NCBI GenBank assembly: GCA_947630025.1
Contig: CANRFZ010000006.1
Coordinates: forward strand, 79,635 to 143,634
DNA: 64,000 nt
Direction: 5' to 3'
DNA from: an uncultured Lachnospiraceae bacterium
GTDB taxonomy: Bacteria; Bacillota; Clostridia; Lachnospirales; Lachnospiraceae
The position numbers and the translations under genes were made by a program. The notes below the pieces were generated by a model. That model had not been told where the DNA came from. It ran no database searches and saw only the letters and a list, made by a program, of their open reading frames with translations. Every line of letters begins with the position of its first letter. Position 1 is the stretch's first letter. This document shows positions 36,941-44,895 of the stretch, piece after piece.

Positions 36941-37443
36941 CGCACCACACCGTCCAATTCTTCTAACGCCTCTGATTTGCCGCCGCCCTCGATCGCCGCC
37001 GTCAGCTTATGGGGCAGGCAGATAATGCTTTCTCCGGGGGATGCGATCGGCAGATGGTGTACGCAGATCAGATCGGGGCAGTCCGCCGCCACCATGGTAA
37101 CCTGTCCGTCCGCCAGATATAACAGATTGTACGGTCTGTCGTCAGGCACGGACGGCCTGTTGTCAGCGGCCTGCACATATGCCCCCTGCGCCGTATAAGT
37201 AATCAGAATATACTGCTCCTGTTCCTGCCCCTGCTCTAGCGCGAACCGGCCTATCTCGTTCTTTTCATGGAAAAGCACCAGATCGGCGCCGCCCTGTCCG
37301 GCCATGCTCCTGCCGCGCAGCGCAAGGAACCCTATAAGCGCCGCGGAAAAGGCTAGGCAGCACACGATCAGCACGGTGTCCGCCCGATGCCATCGAAACG
37401 GCGACCGCGCCTCTCTCCTGCCGGAATCCGCTCTATGCCCCAC
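36937..37443 (-). CDS. NusG domain II-containing membrane-anchored protein
   Basis: 168 aa from a GTG (AAGGAG 10 nt upstream). One membrane helix (about 23-43), then an extracytoplasmic NusG-II fold ending CVHHLPIASPGESIICLPHKL, a segment typical of this family. It pairs with the Gx protein downstream. The start overlaps the DUF4037 3' end by 11 bp. Confidence 0.82.
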   Translation of the reverse strand: MGHRADSGRREARSPFRWHRADTVLIVCCLAFSAALIGFLALRGRSMAGQGGADLVLFHEKNEIGRFALEQGQEQEQYILITYTAQGAYVQAADNRPSVPDDRPYNLLYLADGQVTMVAADCPDLICVHHLPIASPGESIICLPHKLTAAIEGGGKSEALEELDGVVR

Positions 37444-38392
37444 CTGCGTTCCACTCCTTTTCGGCCAGCGCGGGCAGGTGGTTCTGCAGGAAATTGTCCT
37501 GTCTGTCCGACAGTCCCGCCTCGTTTAACATCTGCACGATCACGTTGCAGACCGCTTCGATAATCAGCACCCTGCCGTCGTCCGTATTCAGACAGTAGAG
37601 ATAGTCCTGCGGCCCGGCATTTTCCCATGCCGCCGCCGGGTCCGGTATCGTATAGAGCAGATCCAGCATCTCCCCGATCTCGCTGCCGGAAGACATCTCC
37701 CGCAGCCCTCTGCGCAGCCATTTGTCGTAGGGCGCGTACCTTTTGTTGAGCAGATAGACGATGTGCATACTCTCCCGGACAAATTCCGCCAGCGCAAGCT
37801 CCGCCGCAATCCGCTCGCCCCGCTTCATCGACCGGGCGTAATTGTACTGTCCCGCCTGCGCCGCCATCGCCACGCTCTGCATCAGCCGCCTGATCCACAC
37901 GCGCTCGGGATAATACCCCAGCAGGCCGCTCCGTATGCTGCTGAACCGCCCCAGCCTGTCCTCAAAAACCCTGCCGCTTACGGCGGTGGCCAGATCCTCC
38001 TCCCTGACGGCCAGCCATGCGCCATCCGAGGCCGGAACCGTTTCCCGCCCCAGCAGAGAGCAGTAAAAATCCTCCAGACACAGTACGCCCACTCTGCCCT
38101 GCCCCTGCGCCGATTCCACGCGCCCGGACAAGCCCATGAACTCCCGGGGCAGCGCGTCGTAGGCAGCCTGCATCCTGCCGCCGTACTTACCGTAGACTTC
38201 CCGCGGCAGCCAGATACAAAAAGACGGGCCATAGTCATGGTCCATCGAAACGGCGTCGTCAAATCCCAGACATTCCGAACCGGCGCCCACAAGCCCAGCA
38301 GCCGTCTGGTCCAGAATCTCCCCAAACTGTTCTTCCAGCATGGGTTTTCCGTAAGTCTGATAATATTGTTCGGCTATTTCCAGCGCTTTCAT
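37433..38392 (-). CDS. DUF4037 domain protein
   Basis: 319 aa. The N-terminal half has GFDDAVSMDHDYGPSFCIWLP, the nucleotidyltransferase-like segment with acidic residues seen in DUF4037 proteins. The C-terminal half is helical. Start and the TPR gene stop overlap by ATGA. The function is not established; the pairing with a TPR protein recurs in Lachnospiraceae as far as I recall. Confidence 0.82.
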   Translation of the reverse strand: MKALEIAEQYYQTYGKPMLEEQFGEILDQTAAGLVGAGSECLGFDDAVSMDHDYGPSFCIWLPREVYGKYGGRMQAAYDALPREFMGLSGRVESAQGQGRVGVLCLEDFYCSLLGRETVPASDGAWLAVREEDLATAVSGRVFEDRLGRFSSIRSGLLGYYPERVWIRRLMQSVAMAAQAGQYNYARSMKRGERIAAELALAEFVRESMHIVYLLNKRYAPYDKWLRRGLREMSSGSEIGEMLDLLYTIPDPAAAWENAGPQDYLYCLNTDDGRVLIIEAVCNVIVQMLNEAGLSDRQDNFLQNHLPALAEKEWNAGGA

Positions 38393-39264
38393 CTGTTCTC
38401 TGCGTCTCCTTCCCGCAGCGCCTCACGCACCCGCGCCGCCCTGTCCAGATAGCGCTGCCGCCTGTCCTCGTCGTGCAGGGCCTCGCAGACCGCCGCACAG
38501 TTCTCGCACAGGATCGCATAACTCATATTTTCTCCGTAGCAGGCTTTCACCCGCTCCAGCGCTTTCTCATAATAAGCCAGCGCCTGCTCATAGTCGCCCG
38601 CGCGGTACCACGCCTCCGCAGCCCCCGCCAGCGCGCCGCTGTAGTGCTCGTCGCCGCCGCCCGTCTGCTCAAACAGGGCCACCGCCTGTTCCAGCAGGGC
38701 CTTGGCCTCGTCAAACCGCTGCACTTTCAGGTACAACAACGCCAGATTGGTCATCGTCGTGGCGGTCTGGACTTCACTGCCGGGAAGCGTCCGGATGATG
38801 GCCAGCGCTTTGGCGGCGCAGTCGATGGCTTTGTCATTTTCCTCCGTCTTTTCATACAGAATGCTCATATTGTTATACAGGCCGGCATAGCGGTAATCCT
38901 GCGGCTCCAGAATGCCGTCGTAGATCTGCAGCGCCTGTCTATAATAGCGCAGCGCCGTATCATAATCACCCGCCGCGCGGTAGGCGGTGGCGGCGTTGAG
39001 CAGCGTGGTGGCGAAATGCTCCGTCCGGTCAAGCTGCAGTTCCTCCATCAGAAGCAGCACGTCCTCCGACACGATATGCGCTTTTTCAAAGGCGGAGATG
39101 CTGCGGTAGAAGCCGATCATCTCGTTGCAGATGGTGATATACGCGCCGTAGTCCTGCTCCTCTTTCGCCTGCTCCAGCGATGATGTCAGGAAAGCGTCCA
39201 CCCGGTCTGTCTGACCGTCGTTAAAAAGGCCGTCCAGCGTTTGTAAAAAGTTCTCTACGTTCAT
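38389..39264 (-). CDS. Tetratricopeptide repeat protein
   Basis: 291 aa. At least four clear TPR units (LLNAATAYRAAGDYDTALRYYRQAL, YNNMSILYEKTEENDKAIDCAAKAL, LALLYLKVQRFDEAKALLEQA, AEAWYRAGDYEQALAYYEKAL). No signal peptide. Translationally coupled to the DUF4037 gene, so it may scaffold that protein. Confidence 0.88.
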   Translation of the reverse strand: MNVENFLQTLDGLFNDGQTDRVDAFLTSSLEQAKEEQDYGAYITICNEMIGFYRSISAFEKAHIVSEDVLLLMEELQLDRTEHFATTLLNAATAYRAAGDYDTALRYYRQALQIYDGILEPQDYRYAGLYNNMSILYEKTEENDKAIDCAAKALAIIRTLPGSEVQTATTMTNLALLYLKVQRFDEAKALLEQAVALFEQTGGGDEHYSGALAGAAEAWYRAGDYEQALAYYEKALERVKACYGENMSYAILCENCAAVCEALHDEDRRQRYLDRAARVREALREGDAENR

Positions 39265-39425
39265 ACCTGCCTCTGTTCTTACTTTCTATTTTTATCTCTA
39301 TCTCTATTTCTATTTCTGATTTCTTGGTTTTTGGTTCTTATCTCTTATTTCTTCTTACTTTTTTGTATTTCTGTATCATGCTGACCGTTGTTTCTAAGAG
39401 CCTGCACGATGCTGACAAGCGGTGC

Positions 39426-40493
39426 TTAGTACAATCCGTTAAAAATCCTTGCCACCGGCGAATCCTCCGACAGAATAACCGTCTTGTTTCCGCCCGTCAC
39501 GCTGGCTTTCACCGCATCCAATGCCCTGACATAGGAGTAAAAGTCCATTTTCTCCGGATCGGCATAGGCGTCGGACAGAATCCGCATATATTCCGCCTCG
39601 CCCTCCGCGATGGTGGCCTCCGCCTTGGCGGATGCGTCGGAAAGCATAATGGAAACCTCTTTATCCGTGGTGTTCTCTATCATCTGCGCCTCGGACTTGC
39701 CTTCCGCCGTGTACTGCGCCGCGATATTCTCACGCTCGGAGATCATTCTGGCATAGACGGCCTGCTTGTTGTCGTCGGGCAGATCCAGCTTCTTGACGTC
39801 CACCACGACGATTTCGATACCGTACTGGTTCTCCACATGATTGATCTGCGCCATGATCTCCTCCGTCAGGGAGGTAATCTCTATGACTTTCTCCTCCTCG
39901 TCGCCAAGCACTAAGTCGTTGTTGGTCACATCGGGCTCGCTCTCCTCCACGGTGACGGTCATTTTACCGTCGCGGCTCCGGATGACCTCGTCCTGCATCA
40001 TGTTGGAGATGGTATTTTTGGTGGCGTTATAGACGATCGCGTCGATACGCCCCTCCGCATTGGACACGGAGCAGCTCAACGTCTGCGCAAATTTCAGCGG
40101 GTCCGTCACGTGCCACAACACGTAACTGTCCACGATCATCGTCTTCTTGTCGGAGGTGATGACGTCCGATTCCGGCAGGTCGTACAACAGAAGCTCCTTG
40201 GGAACCGTATCGACGGACTCCAAGAACGGAATCTTAAACGTCAGCCCCGGCTGCGACACCACTCTCTGCACCCGCCCGAACTGTCTGATCAGTTTAAACT
40301 GGTTCTGCTTCGTCACGACGAAGGCGTTGCCCAGACAGATGATGGCAAGCACCGCGATGATGATGCCCGCCGCCCGGCCCGCGGAGCGCTTTCCCTTCGC
40401 GCCTCTGGCCTTTTTCTTCGTGCCGTCCGAGTTGTAATGTTCAAACGTCTGTGTATTTCTGTCGGTATTGTTGTTTTGATAATTGTCAGCCAT
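39426..40493 (-). CDS. hflC: HflC-like membrane protease modulator
   Basis: 355 aa. A charged N-terminal tail (1-38), one membrane helix (about 40-60), then a prohibitin/SPFH domain (QFGRVQRVVSQPGLTFKIPFLESV). It forms a membrane complex with HflK that restrains FtsH in E. coli. Lies 12 bp after hflK. AGGAG is 8 nt before the ATG. Confidence 0.88.
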   Translation of the reverse strand: MADNYQNNNTDRNTQTFEHYNSDGTKKKARGAKGKRSAGRAAGIIIAVLAIICLGNAFVVTKQNQFKLIRQFGRVQRVVSQPGLTFKIPFLESVDTVPKELLLYDLPESDVITSDKKTMIVDSYVLWHVTDPLKFAQTLSCSVSNAEGRIDAIVYNATKNTISNMMQDEVIRSRDGKMTVTVEESEPDVTNNDLVLGDEEEKVIEITSLTEEIMAQINHVENQYGIEIVVVDVKKLDLPDDNKQAVYARMISERENIAAQYTAEGKSEAQMIENTTDKEVSIMLSDASAKAEATIAEGEAEYMRILSDAYADPEKMDFYSYVRALDAVKASVTGGNKTVILSEDSPVARIFNGLY

Positions 40494-40505
40494 TCCGTCT
40501 TCTCC

Positions 40506-41540
40506 TTATTCCCCGTCCGCGCCGCTATCGTCCGCCGCATTCTGTGCCGCACCGCCGTTTCCGCCGGTATTCTGGCCGCCGTCCTCACCCTCCGGCGCAA
40601 CGAAACTGTCCAGCGGAAGGATCGTCTGGGTGCTGCCGTCCCCGCTCTCGATAATGACTTTGACATCGGGCAGCACATCCTCCATGGCCTCGTAAAACAT
40701 TCTCTTTTTGGTCACATCCGGGTATTTCACATACTCCTCATACATGGAGTTGAAGCGCGCCACCTGTCCGTTGGCCTCGTTAATCCGCTCCTGCTTGGCC
40801 GCCTCCGCATCCTGTAATATCTTGTCCGCCTGCGCTTCCGCTTCGGGAATCTGCTCATTCCGGTATTTGTTCGCATTGTTCAGCGCAGTTTCCTTGCCCT
40901 GCTTGGCCGTCTCCACTTCCTTAAAGGCGCTCTCCACCTCCGTGGTGGGCGGCGTCGCGTCCTGAATCGTGATATTGACGAGCTGGATGCCGATATCGTA
41001 TTCCTCCAGCTTGTCGAGAATCAACTGCTTGATATTGGACTGGATCTCGTTCTTGCCGGTGGTCAGCACGCTGTCTACCGTGTAGGAGCCGATCGTCGTC
41101 CTGATGCAGTTCTGGGCGATATTCCTGAGCACCGTCTCCGGATCTCTGGAAGCGTACAGGGCTTTGACCGGATCGGTCACTCTGTATTCCGCATAGAAAT
41201 CCACCGTGATAAAATTATAGTCCGACGTGATCATCAGCGCGTCCTGCTCCTCGCCCGTGGACTGGTAGCCGATGGAAAAACCCTGAATCGTCGTATTGAC
41301 TTTAGTGACCGTCTGGACGAACGGAATCTTAAAATGCAGTCCCGGCGTCGTCACCGCTCTGGGCGAGCCGAACGTGCAGACCACGGCCTGTTCTTCCTCC
41401 TTGATCGTATAAAAAGATTCTCCCGCCAGAAGAAGCAGGATCACCACGATGACGGCGGCTCTGGCGATGCGCAGCGCCTTCCTGCCGTCACTGCCGCCCG
41501 ACGCGGCCTCCGAAGCCTTACGGTTGTGTATGCCGAACAT
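40506..41540 (-). CDS. hflK: HflK-like membrane protease modulator
   Basis: 344 aa from the ATG at 41540 (MFGIHNRKASEA), with GGAGG 5-6 nt upstream. N-terminal membrane helix (about 25-45), SPFH domain (VCTFGSPRAVTTPGLHFKIPF), coiled coil, and a Gly/Asn/Asp-rich C-terminus. First gene of the hflKC pair. Divergent from the histidine phosphatase; AT-rich sequence with TATTATATAAT lies between. Confidence 0.87.
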   Translation of the reverse strand: MFGIHNRKASEAASGGSDGRKALRIARAAVIVVILLLLAGESFYTIKEEEQAVVCTFGSPRAVTTPGLHFKIPFVQTVTKVNTTIQGFSIGYQSTGEEQDALMITSDYNFITVDFYAEYRVTDPVKALYASRDPETVLRNIAQNCIRTTIGSYTVDSVLTTGKNEIQSNIKQLILDKLEEYDIGIQLVNITIQDATPPTTEVESAFKEVETAKQGKETALNNANKYRNEQIPEAEAQADKILQDAEAAKQERINEANGQVARFNSMYEEYVKYPDVTKKRMFYEAMEDVLPDVKVIIESGDGSTQTILPLDSFVAPEGEDGGQNTGGNGGAAQNAADDSGADGE

Positions 41541-41654
41541 TTTGTCCTCCTTTAAAAGATACCGTTCACCGCACAAGTTTATTTTACGTGCCGCGGCATC
41601 TATGTTATTATATAATAGAACCCGGCAAAACACCAATGAAATTTTCATAAAAGG

Positions 41655-41785
41655 AAATGAAAAAATTTCATAAAAAAGGATGAAAAAAATCCTGCAAAAA
41701 CAGACGAAAAAAAATTTTGCAAAATGGTTGAAAAAACCTGCAGGGCGGACGAAAAAAATCTTGCATAGCAGATGAAAAAAGAATG
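41655..41785. repeat. Imperfect ~24-bp A-rich tandem repeat
   Basis: Four to five units resembling GAYGAAAAAAATYTTGCA occur in the divergent region. They encode a possible 31-aa strongly basic peptide (41680-41775) without a normally spaced ribosome site, so I do not call it a gene. Confidence 0.6.
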
Positions 41786-41803
41786 AAGGGAGAACAGAAA
41801 GAT

Positions 41804-42559
41804 ATGCGGATCATTTTTATCAGACACGGCGATCCCGACTATGTCAACGACGCGCTCACGGACAAGGGCGTGCGGGAGGCGAAGCTCCTCGCGGACAGAA
41901 TCGCCGGATGGGATACATCGAATTATGAATTTTACTGCTCGCCCAAAGGCCGGGCCAGACAGACGGCTTCCTACACGCTGGAGCGGCTCGGGCGGGAAGC
42001 GCCCGTCTATGACTGGATGAAAGAATTTGCTTATCTCATTACAGATCCCACCACGGGGCGTGTTGGCGTCCCTTGGGATTTTATGCCGGAATACTGGACG
42101 GAGATTCCGGAAATGTTCCACCCGGACGACTGGAAAAAGACCGACATCTACCGCTCCAACCCGGAGCTTCTGCCGGCCTACGACGCCGTGTGCAGCGGAC
42201 TGGACGGCCTGCTGGCCGAACACGGCTACATTCGGCACAACCGCTGCTACCGCAATACGAAAGCGAACCTGTCCGGTAACACCGAGGCCGATCCGCCCAA
42301 TAAACATGACACTATCGTCATTTTCTGCCATCTGGGAATCACCTGCGTGATGATGAGCCATCTGCTGCACGTCTCACCCGCGCTGCTATTCCACAGTCTC
42401 TATCTGGCGCCCACCTCCGTGACGATTCTGGCCACCGAGGAACGGCTGCACGATAACGCCTTTTTCCGCGCGCAGGTCATCGGCGACACGTCGCACCTGT
42501 CGGCGGGCGGCGAGCCGGTCTCCGCGGCGGGCTATTTTACGGATGTGTTTAACGGTTAA
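41804..42559 (+). CDS. Histidine phosphatase family protein
   Basis: 251 aa from the ATG at 41804 (MRIIFIRHGDPDY). The phosphoglycerate-mutase-type RHG motif is at residues 7-9, and the second catalytic His is likely in IVIFCHLGITCVM. An upstream in-frame ATG at 41783 has no site of its own; AGGGAG precedes the chosen start by about 10 nt. The substrate is unknown. It converges on trpS with only 4 bp between stop codons and no terminator. Confidence 0.85.
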   Translation: MRIIFIRHGDPDYVNDALTDKGVREAKLLADRIAGWDTSNYEFYCSPKGRARQTASYTLERLGREAPVYDWMKEFAYLITDPTTGRVGVPWDFMPEYWTEIPEMFHPDDWKKTDIYRSNPELLPAYDAVCSGLDGLLAEHGYIRHNRCYRNTKANLSGNTEADPPNKHDTIVIFCHLGITCVMMSHLLHVSPALLFHSLYLAPTSVTILATEERLHDNAFFRAQVIGDTSHLSAGGEPVSAAGYFTDVFNG

Positions 42560-42563
42560 ATAT

Positions 42564-43568
42564 TTATCGGATTTTCTCCGGGAAGCCGACCTTTTTCTGT
42601 ACCTTGCGCAGCGTTTTCTGGGCGTAATAACCGGCTTTTTCGGCGTTGTTTTTGATGATGCCGTCGATGTAGTCTTTGTTCTTTGACAGATCCTCGAAAC
42701 GCTCCTGCAGCGGCTTCAGCACATCCACAACGGCCTCGCCCACGGCGGTCTTGAACTCGCCGTAGCCCCTGCCGTCAAACTCTCTCTCGATCTCCTCGTT
42801 GGGACGCCCGGTACATACGCTGTAGATATTCATCAGATTCATGATGCCGGGCTGCTCCTCCCGGTAGCGCACGCACGCCTCGGAATCCGTGACGGCGCGC
42901 TTAAATTTGCGCATCACCGTGTCAGGATCGTCCATCAGGTAGATGCTGGCGTTGGGATTCTCGTCGGATTTGGACATCTTCTTCGCCGGGTCCTGCAGGC
43001 TCTTGATGCTGGCGCCCGACTTGCCGATATAGGGCTCGGGAATCGTGAATACGTCGCCATAGACCGCGTTAAATCTCTGCGCCACATCTCTGGTGAGCTC
43101 CAGATGCTGCAGCTGGTCGCGTCCCACCGGAACGACGTCCGCCTGATACAACAGGATGTCCGCCGCCATCAGCACCGGGTAGGTAAACAGGCCGGCGTTG
43201 ATATTGTCCGCGTGCTTCGCCGCCTTGTCCTTGTACTGTGTCATGCGGTTCAGTTCTCCCATATAGGTAAAGCAGTTCAGAATCCAAGCCAGCTCCGCAT
43301 GGCCCGACACATGGGACTGATAATAGATGCAGTTCTTCTCCGGGTCCAGCCCCGCCGCGATATAAAGCGTCAGCAGATTTCTGGCGCGTCTACGCAGCTC
43401 CGCGGGGTCCTGCCTAATCGTGATGGAGTGCAGATCAACGACAGAATAAAAGCACATATATTCGTCGCTGAGCGTCAGCCAGTTTTTCAGCGCCCCCAGA
43501 TAATTTCCCAGCGTCAGGCTGCCCGTCGCCTGCATTCCGCTGAACAAAACTTTGTTACCGTCTATCAT
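42564..43568 (-). CDS. trpS: Tryptophanyl-tRNA synthetase
   Basis: 334 aa from the ATG at 43568 (MIDGNKVLFSGMQ), with GGAG 6 nt upstream; an ATG four codons earlier is also possible. HIGH-type motif TGSLTLGNYLG and KMSKS motif KKMSKSD are present. Class Ic aminoacyl-tRNA synthetase. A good promoter lies at 43715-43743, giving a leader of about 140 nt. No T-box sequence was found in it. Confidence 0.95.
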   Translation of the reverse strand: MIDGNKVLFSGMQATGSLTLGNYLGALKNWLTLSDEYMCFYSVVDLHSITIRQDPAELRRRARNLLTLYIAAGLDPEKNCIYYQSHVSGHAELAWILNCFTYMGELNRMTQYKDKAAKHADNINAGLFTYPVLMAADILLYQADVVPVGRDQLQHLELTRDVAQRFNAVYGDVFTIPEPYIGKSGASIKSLQDPAKKMSKSDENPNASIYLMDDPDTVMRKFKRAVTDSEACVRYREEQPGIMNLMNIYSVCTGRPNEEIEREFDGRGYGEFKTAVGEAVVDVLKPLQERFEDLSKNKDYIDGIIKNNAEKAGYYAQKTLRKVQKKVGFPEKIR

Positions 43569-43714
43569 AATAATCTCCATTCCGGAGCGCTCCCGCGGCG
43601 GTGGCAAAAAGTAAATTCTTTCGGAATGAACTTTGCCATCAGGGGAATCTGTGGCGCTCCTGTATTGTATCTTTTTCCGGATAGCCTGCAGCAATCAGGC
43701 TTGTACCAAAATTC

Positions 43715-43743
43715 AGTTTAGCATCGCCCTCCCCTTTCGTCAA
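43715..43743 (-). promoter_or_regulatory. Sigma-A type promoter of trpS
   Basis: On the minus strand TTGACG, 17-bp spacer, TAAACT. The 246 bp beyond it, to 43989, show no gene. Confidence 0.65.
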
Positions 43744-43989
43744 CCAAAACACAAGGAAACTACCCTAGAAAATTACCCTAGGAAACGAGAAGAACCACGC
43801 CTTGTGCAGGCGCTCCCTATGAAAACGATCCCGGCGAAATCACGCCTTGTTACAACACTCCTGTATGCAAACCCGGCAGCGCGGTAACCGCCAGACGGCA
43901 GGCTGCCCTGTCCGCCGGCGGATTTGCCTGCACAGAAGACGTCGTGACGTCGCGAAACGTCTTGGCCGAAAGTTTGTGCCGGGAACGCG

Positions 43990-44271
43990 CTAGTTGTCGC
44001 AGCCGCAGCCGGAGCTGCCGTTGTGAAAAGGCACGGCGGCAAACCGCGGCTCGAAGCGGGAATCGTCTCCGCAGCCGGAACCGCTATTGTCGCAGCCGCA
44101 GTCGCCGTTATCGCTCTGGCCGCAGCCCGTCTGACGGCTCTGTGCGGAAGAAGCGCAGCCGCAGTCCGGCTCTTTGCCATAGCCCGATTGACGGTTCTGG
44201 ACGGAAGAAGTGCAGCCGCAGCCGCTATTGTTTTGGGAAAGCAGAAGTAACAGGATCAACCAAGTATTCAT
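43990..44271 (-). CDS. Cysteine/glycine-rich small protein with hydrophobic N-terminus
   Basis: 93 aa from the ATG at 44271 (MNTWLILLLLLSQ), with GGAG 8 nt upstream. After about 12 hydrophobic residues the chain is Cys, Gly, Ser, Asn and Asp-rich with repeated CGC motifs (SGCGCTSS, DCGCASS, GDCGCDNSGSGCGDD, SGCGCDN). There are 14 cysteines. The composition suggests metal binding or disulfide cross-linking, for example a surface or spore protein, but no family is recognised. Confidence 0.7.
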   Translation of the reverse strand: MNTWLILLLLLSQNNSGCGCTSSVQNRQSGYGKEPDCGCASSAQSRQTGCGQSDNGDCGCDNSGSGCGDDSRFEPRFAAVPFHNGSSGCGCDN

Positions 44272-44329
44272 ACGCATATCTCCTTTTTTTCATACTATAA
44301 CGTATGCAGAAAGGAGCCGCGCGCCACTG

Positions 44330-44872
44330 TCATTTCCGCCGGCCTAAAATCTTCGTCCTGATATAGGCAAAAGTTTCCTTCTCCCCGCGCTCTGCCAGCA
44401 TCCGCAGCAGAATCTCCAACTGCCGCCTCGTCTTGGGATGCAGCAACGGAGGGGTTCCGGAGGATTTGTAATATGCCAGCGCATCCCGGTCCGTATAGGC
44501 CGCGCCGTGGTAGACCTTGCACGCCGCGATGCGATCCATAAGCATCTCCACCACATACCGCACGGGAATCGGCGCCGGGGCGAAGCTGCCCGGAATACTG
44601 TGGGCGCTGTAATCGATCCAGTATTCGTAATGATGTTTATTCCGGCCCTTGTGATGCAGCCACGCCGAAGAATAGCCCTTATCCTCCCGCTCGGCGTCGT
44701 TGGGGCTTCTGCTGCCCTGCCAGTAGCGGACGCCGATCGGAAACTCCGAGGGGCCGAACTTTGACAGGTCGTGGACGAGGCCCTGCCAGTACAACCCCAC
44801 CCGGAAGCATCCCTGCATCACCAGATATTTATGACGGATGACCGTCTTGAAATGATTCCAAAATTTACTCAT
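44330..44872 (-). CDS. DUF5662 family protein
   Basis: 180 aa from the ATG at 44872 (MSKFWNHFKTVIRHK). HDLSKFGPSEF and HHKGRNKHHYEYW are His/Asp-rich segments of this family, reminiscent of HD-type metal sites. Soluble. Preceded by GGGG 6 nt from the ATG. The function is not known. Confidence 0.78.
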   Translation of the reverse strand: MSKFWNHFKTVIRHKYLVMQGCFRVGLYWQGLVHDLSKFGPSEFPIGVRYWQGSRSPNDAEREDKGYSSAWLHHKGRNKHHYEYWIDYSAHSIPGSFAPAPIPVRYVVEMLMDRIAACKVYHGAAYTDRDALAYYKSSGTPPLLHPKTRRQLEILLRMLAERGEKETFAYIRTKILGRRK

Positions 44873-44895
44873 GTTAATCCCCGTGATTGTTCCCA

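Noticed and set aside
41645..42370. Minus-strand frame opposite the histidine phosphatase
   Set aside because: Its C-terminus is the Phe/Ser translation of the A-rich repeat, and the plus-strand gene has clear catalytic motifs.
43569..43714. T-box riboswitch in the trpS leader
   Set aside because: The leader is about 140 nt and the T-box consensus with its antiterminator was not found; the GC-rich CCACCGCCGCGGG stretch only superficially resembles it.
43773..44180. 135-aa Ala/Arg/Thr-rich minus-strand frame
   Set aside because: It is the opposite-frame shadow of the Cys-rich gene and has no ribosome site or family resemblance.
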